A stretch of 64,000 nt of DNA from contig JBBDHG010000009.1 in assembly GCA_037951165.1 (NCBI GenBank), positions 17,150,499-17,214,498 of the forward strand, in the 5' to 3' direction. This document shows, piece after piece, positions 1 to 11,610 of this stretch. Both the position numbers and the translations under genes were made by a program. Every line of letters begins with the position of its first letter. Positions within the stretch are counted from its first letter, which is position 1. Source of the DNA: Lophius americanus. Lineage: Eukaryota > Chordata > Actinopteri > Lophiiformes > Lophiidae. Below the pieces are notes generated by a model. That model had not been told where the DNA came from. It ran no database searches and saw only the letters and a program-made list of their open reading frames with translations.

Positions 1-1943
1 CCGAACTCCCGTTTACGTCAGTCGGCAGCGTTTATGGGTTTAGTTTTTAGCCGTCCCTGTTAGGTCCCTGTACCAATTATCCTAGCGACATCTGACATTG
101 GGTTGCTTTCAAACGATAGGAAGATTAAAAGCACAAATTAAGTTATGATTACCATAAAGAATATATGTATGCCCTGATTTCTGAGTGGATGTGTGCACGT
201 CTGGACACGAGATACTGATGGCATTGAAATTTGAAGTCCACTTAATGTAAAAATGTGCACAACATGTATTTGGTTCCTGTTTTGACGGGTCTGACTGTTA
301 TGCCAGGTTCAAACTACACAACAATTTTTGTCTTCAACGATGGCCTTCCAAGATTCACCCTGTCAGATCACGTGATCACAAAGTCACAAATGTGAGCCTG
401 GCCTGATCCGGAAGTCTGGTAACTCCGACTAAGTTTGACTGAAGTGATGTGATGTGGATGATGATGAGGATGAGAAGACAGGTCCGCTTTGGCTATAGAG
501 GCACTCTGTAACTCTGCCGACAACGCTCTCTTTTTTCATTCTGTCCGGGTCTTCCTTCAATTAAATATTGATAAGAGAGGGATGTTGTTGCCACATTTCA
601 AGAGCCTTTCTTTTTTATCGTTGCTCCACGTACTACCGGTAACATTCCAGAGTCCACTCACTGCCATGCTTGCGTTAACTCTGTCTTGCTATTGGTCGAC
701 TTCTAATCAAGTCGGTGGCAAATTGAAAAAAAACGTCTATCTTTACCAACTGGTGCGGTGGAGCGTCCCAGACGACATATCCCTCTTTTTTGGGTATATC
801 ATACGGAAAAACCCGATTGTTGTACGTCGCCTCAATATTTGGGTCCAATTGACAGGAATTTGCACCAGATCGCGTGAAACTCGGGCTAGAATTGTGTGGT
901 CAGAAGCATCTCAGTGGTTCTGTGTCATGTCTGATTCTCAGATTCTGGACGAAATGTTCATCCCTCCCGCTGACAGGGGCCATTATAAATAAAATAATCA
1001 ATGTGAAGGTTTCAACTGTCAGTGGTTTGGATGTTATGACTAGTCGGTGTACGCCAGATTTTCTCTAAGTCCTCTCATATGAAAACCTCCAAACCAACGA
1101 GTGAGTGTGGAGTGGAGCATTTGGAAGCTACATGGGGGGGCGGGCTTAAGGTTTCTTCTTCTTTTCCTGGTTGATTGATCATGCGATGGTCCAGATATCG
1201 CGCACAGTGTCATTTTTATCAGAGTCATGACGGCAGAAAAATTTAATCTTCACCTACTTCTAAGCGAGCTGATCCTTTATAAAGGCTTTATGATAGATTC
1301 GATGGCACGTAATATAGTTGTGCATACCAATGACCAACAGCGGGGAAACTGGATCTGCATGAAATCAAAGCTTTTCAAGGCCGACTGAGAGACTGCTTAT
1401 CATGATTTTGATATTATGATACGCTCGGAGGAATTCTACCATTTTATCCAACAGACATCATTTTTCAGTAAGGCTACATTTGGTGCGTTTAGCATAATGT
1501 ATGAAATTTTAGCCCGAGTCAGCATTTTGTTAAGCTTTGCGCATGCAGAAAAACATTTGCTGAGTTTTGCCGGTTAACGATTTCTAATTTAAGATTACAG
1601 GGATAAGGCCGTGTTGGTCTGTGCGGGGAAATGAGCAGCCGATAGAATCAAGCAGGGAAATGAAGAAAAGTAACCGGTGTGCAGAGAAATAGAATATCAG
1701 ATGGACAATTAAAACAAATTCTAGGTGTTATATACAGCACACTGATTATATGCATAGATAATTATGTGGCTGACAGTTCAAAGGTACTGTGGGAAATATT
1801 ATAAATATTAATGTGGCCTTCCTTTAAAATAATAGTTTTCTGTATAGAGTATGTGGGCTTCTTGAAAGAAAACCTATAAATAAGTGTTATGATCTAAATA
1901 ACATCGATTTTAATGAGCTACTTCAAACATTTATTTTACAATT
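1..1943. other. Unannotated sequence, no gene recognised
   Basis: No transposon, RNA gene or conserved coding block is recognised here. A 167-codon open frame at 489-992 (+) has no signal peptide, domain or family resemblance I can name, and chance frames of this length are expected in a window of this size. Base composition is ordinary vertebrate-like with short A and T runs. Confidence 0.5.
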
Positions 1944-2386
1944 TACACCAATCTGCCATAACATTATAACCACTGACAAACTCAGTCTTAAGTATATGTG
2001 TTTGAGGCTGGAAAAGTCTGCAGGCATAAGGGTCAGAGATTTCGATGGTCCTAATAATCCAGAATGCCAAGTCTCGTTGGTTGTTCTGGGTCTGCAGCGG
2101 TTAGTACTTCCCACAGTGGTCTGAGGAAGGAGAACTGCTGACCTGGTAACAGGGACACGGGTGCCAAAGGTTCATTGATCCACATGGGGATTGACGGCCA
2201 GTCTGCTTTATCCGATCCCACAGATGAGCATCATAAATGCGGCATAAATAGCTGATAAATGGTAATACTGGTTCTGTTAGTAAGGTGTAAAAACACAATA
2301 CATGGCAGAGTGGTTATGACGGTAGAAAAGAGGGACCTCAACCTTATTAGGCAGATGGTTTTTAATGTAACGGCTGATTGTGTGCA
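1944..2386. mobile_element. Tc1-like DNA transposon, internally deleted copy
   Basis: The left end reads 'cataacattataacca' at about 1957-1972. The right end at about 2350-2385 carries the inverted counterpart 'ggcagatggttttt' followed by 'aatgtaacggctgattg', so roughly 32-bp terminal inverted repeats are visible. A TA dinucleotide (1944-1945) abuts the left end, as expected for Tc1/mariner target sites. The interior keeps text typical of one fish Tc1 transposase family ('ctgcagcggttagtac', 'tggttctgttagtaaggtgt') but is only about 0.4 kb, so most of the transposase is gone. Non-autonomous and decayed. Family assignment is from remembered similarity. Confidence 0.75.
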
Positions 2387-3484
2387 AAAAAGTAGAATCT
2401 GTCATTTTAAGAGAACAGAGTTGCAGAACCTAAAACCTTGTTATTTCTATAATCGTTTTGCTGGTTTTGCACTTCACAAGGACAGTGAGGCGACGAAAGA
2501 CGAGGCGGTGACACGATGGGGCGATGAGAGGATGAGGCAGAACCCTCAATGACAATAAGAGGAAACTAGCAGAAGCCCGGAGTGGAGCATCACTGGGTTC
2601 CAACTGTATATTCCCAGGAACAGATGATTTTTCACCAGCAGTCTAATGGCTGTACAGTCACAGGAAGCGAGTCTGCAGTGCATTGATTGGCCAAGCAATC
2701 AGAGCAGAATTACATGAGCCAATCAATGACTCTGATAGCTCAGGGCCAGCGGGAATCTGAGATCGAAGCGTAATGCCTGTTTTCACCCCCTCATTCAGTG
2801 TCTTTATTCCGGGTTTTTTGCTTTAAGGCCACTGTTTCACTTCATTGTCAACATCGATGTGATAATGGTTATGAAAAGGCGGTGTTACCATGTGACGTTT
2901 AAGGGAGTAGCGTACATTTGGGAAGGGGATGTGAGAGAAGGAGCTAACTTGTGAAGAGAGATTAGGTCATTCAGCGGCTCGGCATGCTGCTGTCAGGACG
3001 GCTGACGGGGATAATTGGTGAGAGGACGGGGACCGGCGTTGTTGTACGAGCCCATTGTTACTGATAATAATTCAGTGGACCCAGACACTCTGATGAATTC
3101 TGTTTCATTTGTTTGATTCACTCAATTGTCTCCATTTTATCCACAGTGGGGTTACTGGCATCGTACAGTCATTTGAAGGGAAACGTTCGCTCTGCCTACT
3201 CTTTTCCAAATCTGCTGCAAAAAGACCAATCGATGACATTAAATTCATCATCCGACAAAAATGTTACCGCTCCAGGGCTTTTGTGAGTGTGGAGCGCCAC
3301 TATTAAACCAGAACATGCTGAAATTAAAATCAAAATTTCTGCTACGTTGAGCTCCAAATAATGCTGAAGCAGAATATCATTTTTAAGGTTACTTTTAATC
3401 CCTTTTACAGAAGTGTAATAATAAGAACTATGTCATATTTGTATTTATTTCTGTATTTGTATTTCATATTTGTAGTGTATAAAA
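2387..3484. other. Unannotated sequence
   Basis: No gene is recognised. The part at 2640-2880 is less A+T-rich, has few simple repeats, and contains separated inverted arms 'cattgattgg' (2681-2690) and 'ccaatcaatg' (2719-2728). It could be regulatory, but nothing in one sequence alone proves that. Confidence 0.4.
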
Positions 3485-4075
3485 CGGTAGTAAATAAAAT
3501 GTGGATGTGAAATCTAAATATTAACTCTTAAAAATATGTGTTGAATCCAAAATTTTAAACCAAAATGTTAAATATAGATATAAATATCATATCTATACAT
3601 TAGATCTGAATGTTAAATTTGAATTTTAAATACAGTAATTCAAAATTTTTTTATCTAAATATTGAATCTCAACATAAAATATTAAATATAAATCTTAAAT
3701 TTGTATCTAAATCTTAAAACTAAAATTTCAATTTTTTTTTAAAGTTAAATTTAAATGTATATATAAATAAATATATAAATGTAAATGTTATATCTGTCAA
3801 TTTAATGTTAATGTAAATCAGAAATCTGATTATTAATTGTGGATATAAAATATTTCAGATAAATATTAAATGGAAATACTTAATAGAAATTTTAAATAGA
3901 AATATTCTATCTGAACAATAATGTTAAATGCAAATGTCGAATCTAAATGTTAAATCTAAATCTAAATATTTATCTAAACAAAAATATTAAATGTAAACGT
4001 TAAATTTGTATCTTAAATATTCATTCTAAATGTTGAATCTAAATGTTTATCAAGAAACTGAATGTTCTGAATTTC
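3485..4075. repeat. Degenerate A+T-rich minisatellite
   Basis: About 590 bp made almost entirely of variants of 'aaatgttaaatctaaat', with a basic period near 12 nt. Units have drifted in both sequence and length, so this is an old array. Every frame is repeatedly stopped, so it is not coding. Confidence 0.75.
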
Positions 4076-4164
4076 AAAGTCAAGTCAGCCTGTCTGGAAA
4101 TGTTGAAATAAAAGTACCGTAAAGTGCGTCATTAATTGGTTAATGTGTTTCTAATTATACTCAG

Positions 4165-4655
4165 CTGAGGTTAGCCTGGCTAAGATCTGCTTCCACTGTT
4201 TCCCCAAGACGGTCTAAGTAAAAAGTAAATAACAGTGGGCCAAGAACTGAACATTGTGGTTCTCCCTTGATAACTGGCAATACCTCTGAAGTGGCACCCG
4301 CTGTCTGAAAAGCATCGGTTCTGCCTTTGAGGTTCTGCATGAACTAACCCACTGCTTGATCAGAAAATCCAATAGAGGCAAGATGTTGGATTAAAATGTT
4401 GTGATCAACCGTAGCAAAGGCCTCAGAAAAGTCTGGAACCAAGGACAGACAGCTTGTTATCTAAAGCTTCGGTTATATCCCTTATGACCTTCACGGCAGC
4501 AGCGAGAGGACTATCATGTTTTTTGTAGAAACCAGACTGAAAGGATGATAGAAAAAGCAACTGGAAGCAGTATGATATTATACTTGTTCGCTGACCAGAG
4601 GATTCAAGAACCTTTGCCACAACAGAGATGGTCAGAGTTAATATGTCTTCTTCAC
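4165..4655 (-). pseudogene. Non-LTR retrotransposon reverse transcriptase relic (L2/CR1-like)
   Basis: Read on the minus strand, this is a broken reverse transcriptase domain. In order it shows 'FQSGFYKKH' (about 4540-4510), 'ALDNKLSVL', then 'FSEAFATVDHN', matching the catalytic-aspartate block normally written D-x-SKAFDTVDH. Next come 'LASIGFSDQAVG' followed by a stop, and 'GEPQCSVLGPLLF', the decayed form of the GVPQGSVLGPLLF block. Frameshifts and at least one in-frame stop separate these blocks. No YADD box, endonuclease or 3' tail is visible, so it is an internal fragment. The clade (jockey superfamily, L2/CR1/Rex1-like) is from motif resemblance. Not functional. Confidence 0.8.
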
Positions 4656-6122
4656 ATGCCCCAAAATCATTGCACCTGTTCTCCACAATCCCGGGACCCA
4701 CCTTTCATCATAATGTCTTTGTCACACTTTCAAAGATTTTGGATTTATCCTCCTTACAAACAAACACACAAAAAGACACCACTCATATGCAACTACACAC
4801 TCTTGCCGCCGTTTGTTCCACGTATGAATGTAAGGATGGTTTCGGTGTCGTTATCGCTCCGCACAGATCTGATGTTTGTGCCTGTCGCTGTTTTTCATCT
4901 CTGTTGACTGATAAATCTGCATTATGTATCTCATAATTCACTCCCATTGTTTGGTTTTATTGTGTAATATTGTTTAATTATCATTTTTCTTAATCAGTCT
5001 TTTTTTGACTGATCTGGTGTTCAACAAATCCATTGAAAGACTCCAACCAATAATGAGCTTTTGAAGCAGCAGCCACAGCCGTAGGCATTTTATCACATTG
5101 TGCCGTAGTGTTCCGTCAGTGCGTCACACCGTTACACCGGGGGAGACACGTACGTGCCGTTACTCATCTCCAGTCCATCCCTGTAAATTGTCACTAACAT
5201 AGAAAATGTTAATTAATCTTAAAGCTGACAATGTCCTTTTCCTTTTTTCAGTAAGGTTTCCCATGAACCACAACAGTTTATACCATTCATACTTCAGGAC
5301 GACAAAGAAACGACTTAGAAGTGAAAGGTCGGACTCGGGTCTTAATGAGGAGGCACAATAATCGGTCTCCGTCCACCCATTTCATTTCATTTCATTTCAT
5401 TTCATTTAATCGATTTCTCTGCACGTTGTGTTCCCTGACAATATTAAGCTTTGTCATCATGAAAAAACAAAAAAATATGTTGCTGCTGCATTTTCTATAG
5501 AGGACGTTGGGTCACAGTTGTGACCGAGACTGGAAAGTTTACATTAGATTATCGCGTCGCCCACCGCTGCTGCTGCATTATTATTCTTTACCGAATTCTA
5601 AGGTCGCATAAACGAGACTTCGGTCCGTCCGTGGATTTTTTTCCGGACCAATCCATTCCTGTCAAAAATGAAAGAATGTCAGACTTGGACTGCCAAAACA
5701 ACAGACTGCTGCTTTATTATGAAAGCCTGAGCCAGCGCGATGATCGTTCCATGCTGTCAAGGTGCCACGGCATCAATCTGCTGCATTGTCCCAGTGACAG
5801 GAAGAAAAGTCCTTGAACTCTGCTCAACCATTTTTCCCCCCGGATGGGAAAGCACATCGCCTCTGGGAATTCAGACTGTGAGTCAACCAGAACAACCAGG
5901 TTGTTTCTGACAAGGACTTGTGTACGAGGGTTAAACAGGCGCTGTGAAACATCTCTGATTGAAATGGACGGGTAGTAAAGGTTCTGCAGTGAAACCGGGC
6001 TCGGCGCTGTATGACAATATTAGATGACAGGGAGCACACACTAATCAGCATTAACATCCCACAGGTGAAGGGAATGCCAGTGTTTATCTCGTTACCACGG
6101 CACCTGTCGTGGTTGGGATTTA
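4656..6122. other. Unannotated sequence with a short (CATTT)n
   Basis: No gene or transposon is recognised. A perfect (CATTT)4 microsatellite lies at 5388-5407. The open frames at 4545-4936, 5520-5816 and 5824-6141 show no domain and overlap each other, which fits chance. Confidence 0.5.
5388..5407. repeat. (CATTT)n microsatellite
   Basis: Four uninterrupted copies of a five-base unit. Confidence 0.9.
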
Positions 6123-6558
6123 TTAGGCAGGAAGTGAACATTTTGTCCTGAGGTTGATGAGTTGGAAACTAAGAAAATGGGCAAGTGTAAGAATCTCAGC
6201 GACTTTGACGAGCCGCTGATTGTGACGGTTAGATGAACGGATCAGAGCATCTCTAAAACTGCTGTTCTGGTTGGGTGTAGCTGGTCTGCAGTGTTTAGTA
6301 TCTACCAATGGGAACCAAGGCCAGCCTGTGTTGTTGTTCAGAAGAGCTACTGTAGCATAAATTGCTGAAAAACTTCATGCTGGTTCTGATGGGAAGGTGT
6401 CAGAACACACAGTGACATCACAGCTAGCTTCTTAGCCACATCCATGGCCAGAGTGTCCATGCTGACCCCTGTCCACTGCCAAAAGCTCCTTAAATTGCCA
6501 AGTCAGCGTCAGAATTGGACCAAAGAGTAACGGAGGATGGTGAAATGGTCTGATGGAT
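6123..6558 (+). mobile_element. Tc1-like transposon, 5' part (interrupted copy)
   Basis: The left part has 'attaggcagg', then 'atgggcaagtgtaag' (the usual transposase start region), 'cagagcatctctaaaactgc', 'tgctggttctgatgggaag', 'gctgacccctgtccactgcc' and 'cagaattggaccaaagagt'. These occur in the order expected for one fish Tc1 transposase gene, from the helix-turn-helix N-terminus to just before the first catalytic aspartate. Stops and small deletions break the frame. The match ends at about 6558, near 'tggtctgatgg', and seems to resume at 8275, so the copy was probably split by an insertion. Confidence 0.75.
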
Positions 6559-6564
6559 TCCTTT

Positions 6565-7625
6565 GACCTCCAAAATTATTAGCATCCTTTAAATAAACGA
6601 ATAAAATTAGATTTTAAAAAAAAAAGTGTCTTTAGTGTACATAACTGAAGTAGCAAATTTATCCCAAAAATATATATAACATTCGTAAAATAGAACATCC
6701 CGCAGATGTTCAGTGGGGTTTAGGTGAGGTGAATGAGATTGCCATGAAAAATGATGTAATCTCTGCTTCAGATCATCGTCTCGCTGTTTCTTGGCAGAAG
6801 CTTTTAGGTTTTCATCCAATATCTGCTGGTATTTGATAGAGTCCATGGAACTATGTCTTTTGACAAGATGTCCAGGGAATTGAAAAAAAAACAAAAAAAC
6901 CACAGTGTCAGAAATCCACAACCACACTTCACAGTGGTTATGAGGCACTTTTCATTGTGGATTTCTTCCTTGATACAACACACCCATATTTGATCTTTAA
7001 TGCCCAAAAGTTCTACTTTGGTCTCATCAGATTTTTTGACCTTCCATTGAAAGTCCAATTGGTTTCTGTTAAAGTGTGTGGATGACAGCAGAGGCTTCTT
7101 TTTTTTTGCTCCCCTCCCGTCACAGCTTGTTTTAGTGGGTGTCCCATCTGATGATGTTCAGAGAGGTTCTCTAATATCACGATTCAACTGACCTCAACTG
7201 TTACCCTTTGAAGCATTTTGCAGGTTACCATACATGTGTATGCAATCCTCTTCCAGGCAGATTCTGAACATCCTCACTCTCTTTTACATCTCAATTATTG
7301 ATCCAGCTCTTGACACTGGCATGACTTTCAACTGTTGGAGAGATTTTTCTTGTATCCATTGCTAAGTCTGTGCAGCTCTACAACTTTTCTTTGAAAATCA
7401 TTGCTTTTTTTCTCTGGTCTTTCCCACTCTGAAGAACATCAATGAGCCCCCGTCACCTCATATTTACACCCCAGTTAAACGGGAAGTCATAGTTCGTCAC
7501 ATCGGAGTTCCTTCTCAAACAGGTGAACACAAAAAATATGAAATAGGACTGAAAATATGATTTTGTCACCTTTTAATCACAGTATTTCAAAAGGTTGCCA
7601 ATATTTGTAGTACACAATAAAAAAA
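6565..7625 (-). mobile_element. Tc1-like transposon, second family, near full length but decayed
   Basis: Minus-strand translation gives recognisable pieces of a Tc1 transposase. 'SDETKVELLG' (about 7031-7002) contains the first catalytic aspartate. It is followed by 'TVKCGCGFLTLW' (usual TVKHGGGSIMLW), 'MDSIKYQQILDEN', and 'SPHLNPTEHLRDVL' (about 6740-6698), which carries the final catalytic glutamate. The middle aspartate block (usual QDNDPKH) is collapsed. The N-terminal DNA-binding region is non-coding relic at 7060-7600. The outer ends read 'aattattagcatcc' (about 6574) and 'ggttgccaatatttg' (about 7592), similar to ends of fish Tc1 elements. Inactive. Confidence 0.75.
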
Positions 7626-8274
7626 TATATTTTGTGAATAATTTGAATTGAAGATCAAGGATTCAGACAATTAAGACATTGTTTGCATCTCATTTTAATA
7701 ATTTATTTTTTATTTGTTGGTAAATTCTGGAGAGCATCTCCTATTGGATACTTTGAGTGACTGTCAGGTACAGAGGGGTGGAGCTTATATGGTCGGAAGC
7801 TGACTGTGATTAATTAAGAGGGAGATTGAGAACAGCTGTGGCTGACGACAGGGAGGACTGAGTGGCAGCAGTGAGTTGTTTTTTGCGTTTTTCTAGAAAA
7901 TGGACCTTCAAAGTCTATAATAACTTTATCTGATTATATGCTTGAATGTCAGAAAAATAAAAACTGTTGGTGGAGAGCAGACAAAACGGAGCTGTGCTGC
8001 GGAAAGCAACTTGGAAGAGCGACATCGGAACCTCAAGCTAATAGAAGGGGTTAAAATATGTAAAACGCAAGTGGACAAAAGAGACGAGATGCTGAGTGGA
8101 TGATAAAAAACACCAGGATAGAGATGGGAGGTTAAAATAACAGCCAGTAAACAGAAAAAGGTAATGAGAGACTTTGAAGCAATCACATAAATTAACAGAA
8201 ACACCAAACATCACATCCATAAGCTCAACAATTCAATACAAATCTAAAGGGATGAAGGTACTAAAAGAAGATAG
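7626..8274. other. Insert sequence between Tc1 pieces, unclassified
   Basis: This lies between the second Tc1 element and the resumed part of the first. It is A+T-rich at first, then has 'tggagcttatatgg' and a purine-rich stretch around 7800-7880. The two minus-strand frames at 7926-8220 show only hydrophobic low-complexity sequence. Origin not recognised. Confidence 0.35.
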
Positions 8275-8412
8275 CGGGTGGATGGATGCATGTCGCTGCT
8301 TACCTGAGGAAGAGATGTCACCAAGGTGGCTCGTGGGTAAAAGGCAAGCTGGCAGCAGGTAGCGTGATGCCTCTGGCAAAGTTCTAATGGGAATCCTTGA
8401 GTCCCTCCATTC
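8275..8412 (+). mobile_element. Tc1-like transposon, 3' continuation fragment
   Basis: 'gtcgctgcttacctgagga', 'caccaaggtggc', 'aaaggcaagctggcagcagg' and 'gtgatgcctctggcaaa' match in order the part of the transposase just after the point where the 6123-6558 copy stops, on the same strand. It is probably the other half of that copy. The remaining C-terminal third and the right end are missing. Confidence 0.7.
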
Positions 8413-9344
8413 TTTTTGACACCACCTAAACTCTGATGCAGATCGAGTTACCGAAATTATAAAAGCTAATATGCTCAGAAATGATGTATGTTTTCTTAAT
8501 TTTCATTTCTTATCAATTAAAAGAGCATTTTAAATACATAATATACATTTTCCTCTCTGAAAGATAACATTCATCAAGCTATTAAGAGTCAAATCTGGAC
8601 CAACCACAGCACTCATATTAAACACTATTGATTAGCACTGATGGCGTTCCGAGGCGCTCTCTGAACACATTTTAGTATGACCCTATAAAATCGCCTCATT
8701 GATACTAAAAAACGGAAACAAGCTTTGAAAACGGAGGCTGTTCCCGTTTGCTCGTTTTACAGTCTCTCCGCAGTCTTGGAGCAATTTCACAGTGTGTTTT
8801 CTTTGGACAGCTGTGCTATTTATACGGTATATATGTGTCCGATACGCATTATGTGTAAAATTCATGTGTACTGACATCCCAAAAAACCCACAGCGCCAAT
8901 AAGAAAATGGAGTTAATTACACTCCTTTGACCAGCCTGGGTAAATTAAGGATGAATAAATGAATGGCGGTGTAAGTGAACAGGAGGCAGTTACATGGAGG
9001 CCAGGAACAGGGAATGCCAGCACTACCAAGATGTTGTTCTTTAATTTGAGCTATAACCGTGTAATTATCTTAGTTCACTTAGTTCCAGCATTTATCCCTG
9101 AAGATTTGAGTCATTGGACAACTGGTTTGTCTCCATGTAATGTTTTCCAACAATGTAGAAAGATTTGATAAATGCCTACCAAAACTTTGTTCGTAACATC
9201 CCTTACTTACAATAATACAACCAGAGGAGGAAATATTGGAATTTATTCATGCAGCAAACCTCAGAATAATGAGAGAGTTGGATATTTATTTAAATGAGTG
9301 CGAGGGATGGAAGAAAGGTTTTGACGAGGTGTATGTATTAGAAT
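8413..9344. other. Unannotated sequence
   Basis: A+T-rich single-copy-looking DNA. No gene, RNA or mobile element is recognised. Short frames at 8683-8877 and 8959-9168 have no features. Confidence 0.45.
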
Positions 9345-9442
9345 AGAATAGCCTTTATAGTCATTGCACAGGGTACATCGAAAAATGTGGCTGCTCCCAC
9401 CCAATAATTACAATTATTATTATTATTATTATTATTATTATT
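9345..9442 (-). mobile_element. Retroelement tail plus (ATT)n
   Basis: Read on the minus strand, 'tgtgcaatgactataaaggc' followed by 'tattctattct' is a variant of the widespread fish LINE/SINE tail 'tgacaataaaggc' with a five-base repeat. A perfect (ATT)n tract lies beside it at 9413-9442. No body of the element remains. Confidence 0.55.
9413..9442. repeat. (ATT)n microsatellite
   Basis: About ten uninterrupted units. Confidence 0.9.
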
Positions 9443-11054
9443 GAGCAGACGCTGGACTGAGTCTCACCACCTACACATAGAAAATAAATTACAAACCCAA
9501 TCAATATCGCTCTAAGCAGCAACGACAGCAACCTTTTCATCTGCACTTAATTCATCCGGCTGATCCTCGTTGGGTTTCCTGGTAACTTCTTAACCACACA
9601 GACAGACAAAGGGTTTAAAAGGCGCGTGGGAGTGGGAAGGGGTTAATTTGACCTCCTAATTGCTAGCCCTGCTTTCGCCTTCCATCGAAACGGTGACATC
9701 TCTATCTGCATGGAGTCATTGATATTCAGCGTGGCGCTCTGACTCACTCCAGATGCAGATAGCGAGCAGACTGAGCTTCTATATGCACTTATGCAGCATC
9801 GGGGGCCCTACCTCGCACGAGCCAGCATGCTTTCCCCGTCTGCCTTGGAGCTGAAAAGGCTCTGCCATTTGTGTTCTATGCGATGCTGTGTGTGTGAGAG
9901 CTTGCATGCACGCTAATAATGTAGCTGCAGCGTGTTATCTCTATTTAAGTCTATTATCTCTGCCTCTATGGGCTCCATTCAAAGTGGCTCCGGAGTGCTG
10001 CCCTTAAAAAGGGCGACTGTGGCCCTAATTCTCTGAGGATCCTTCTGATTCGTGAAAGTATACGGGCCTTTTTGTGATGTGTGCGTAATGGTGTTAGGAA
10101 AAAGGGGGAAAAAAAGAGAAAAGCATGGAGAGAAAACGGAGGAGGGGGCTTCTAATGAGAGATTAATGTGGCAAAGCAGAGAGGAGGAAGATGGAGGATA
10201 GCGAGGAGGTGATGGGGAATAGGGATTTTTTTTCTTCCAAAAAGGGATTGATGAGCCGAGTGAAAGGTAAAATGTAGGAATGATGACGTGAGTAGCCCAG
10301 CTCCTGTAGTTCACAGCTTAAGCTATTTTGACGTCTTTACAAAATGAAAATATGAATTATAACATTAACATTCATCCCCTGTACACTGAAAAAAAAAACA
10401 TTGTAAATATGAATGAATCCAAGGTATTCTCAGCTGCTAATCACTCATAAAATCTGCTAATAGCACAAGTGAACATTTGCTTGGTAGGATTTTTTGAAAA
10501 AAGACGAGACATTTGAATAAAGGACCTTTAAATTTTCTCTGAATTTTAATTTTGAACTATGTTTTTTCTAAATTTTAGGAAGTGTTTTGTTTCGTAATAA
10601 GCCAGTGATGCTCGAAAATATAGTGAAACTGTTCCATATTGAAGATCATCACATTCTTGAAATAAGATTGCAAAGTGATATTTAAACATTATCTTAAGCA
10701 TTTTAGGCTCATATATATTTAAGTTAGATTGAAAGCCTCAAAATGAGCATTTGAGATATTTTATAAGATTCTTGGATAAAAAAAGACATTATAAAGGAGT
10801 CACCTAAAAACAAGTCCCACTCTCTTTACTTGTTGAGTGAATGTATTTCACATCAAGGACAATGACATATTTTGACTAGAAATGAGTCAAATATACTTAG
10901 TAAGATTTTGAGTTCCGCCCTGCATCAAAATTTCCTTGACAAAATGTGAGGACATCCAGTTAATCATATAAATGTTGCAGTCACACCAGCTTAGTCTTAT
11001 TATCATGAGCCCAGTAGTCGCTAACCTGCAAAAATACAGTATCATAAGCTATTT
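9443..11054. other. Unannotated sequence; 9640-9990 may be a regulatory element
   Basis: No gene is recognised. The interval 9640-9990 is more balanced in base composition, free of simple repeats, and holds a foldback at 9702-9762, short TAAT cores and 'ctctatttaa'. That texture is common in vertebrate conserved non-coding elements, but conservation cannot be seen from one sequence. A proline/serine-rich minus-strand frame at 9979-10314 is just purine-rich DNA read in reverse. Confidence 0.35.
9702..9762. other. Foldback hairpin, candidate structured RNA
   Basis: 'ctatctgcat' (9702-9711) pairs perfectly with 'atgcagatag' (9753-9762). Inside it 'ggagt' pairs with 'actcc', offset by a two-base bulge, and the tip holds 'agcg'/'cgct' around 'tgg'. 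The 61-nt imperfect hairpin has about the size of a small microRNA precursor. I do not recognise either arm as a known microRNA. Confidence 0.35.
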
Positions 11055-11610
11055 CTAAGGTTCTGGGACCCCGCGGATCTATAGATATCTACAAATGGAG
11101 ATGATGTAGAACAATGGTGAACCTTTAACAGAAGTGGTTGACCCAAGATTACGGCGAAGCCTTATGCAGATTGTTAGAAAAGATCCAGAGAAAACATCCA
11201 AGGGGCTGCAGTTCTCGCTAATTGAAAGGCGCTGGGAATAAACGGCGTCCATTGAAGAGCGGCGAGGAGAAAGTCAGAACTGTGCTCCAGGACCAGTACG
11301 ACTTGCCATGATTCGGAAAGAGATTGTCAGATCTTCAGTCAGTGAGTCAAACCTCAACAGAGGAGAAAATCCACTGCTCAGTTTTTGAGTCACAGCCGGG
11401 ACCCGACCCCCATTGAAATGCTTTGGGAAAGGATCAGTTCATTCTCCCAAACCCTCAAATGTGACTGTGCTAAAGCAGTTCTGTGGAAGCAGAAGAGTGG
11501 GTCAAAATTCTATCAGTGATGTCAGAGACCGATCTCTAGGCATCAACAACATCTATAATTTTATTACATGAAGTGGGTATATTGAATAAAGGTAATATTT
11601 AAAGCTTTTT
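11055..11610 (+). mobile_element. Tc1-like transposon, third family, catalytic core deleted
   Basis: 'aaggttctgggaccccgcgg', 'caatggtgaacctttaacag', 'aaaagatccagagaaaacatc' and 'ggggctgcagttctcgct' match the N-terminal DNA-binding half of a common fish Tc1 transposase. At 11392-11520, 'ccccattgaaatgctttggg', 'caaaccctcaaatgtga' and 'agtgggtcaaaattct' match its C-terminal part, starting around the final catalytic glutamate. The stretch between (about 11285-11385) is too short to hold the two catalytic aspartates, so the core is deleted. Relic. Confidence 0.7.

Noticed and set aside
489..992. 167-codon open frame on the plus strand
   Set aside because: No recognisable domain or signal sequence. 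About one or two frames of this length are expected by chance across both strands of 64 kb.
3485..4075. Possible CRISPR-like or spaced repeat array
   Set aside because: The units are contiguous and drifting, with no constant repeat and no unique spacers. The host is a eukaryote.
4423..4701. Host gene encoded by the 92-codon minus-strand frame
   Set aside because: Its sequence and the adjoining broken frames match the reverse transcriptase of a LINE.
6607..7058. Functional Tc1 transposase
   Set aside because: Only scattered blocks survive. Frames shift, the middle catalytic aspartate block is collapsed, and the N-terminal domain is unreadable.
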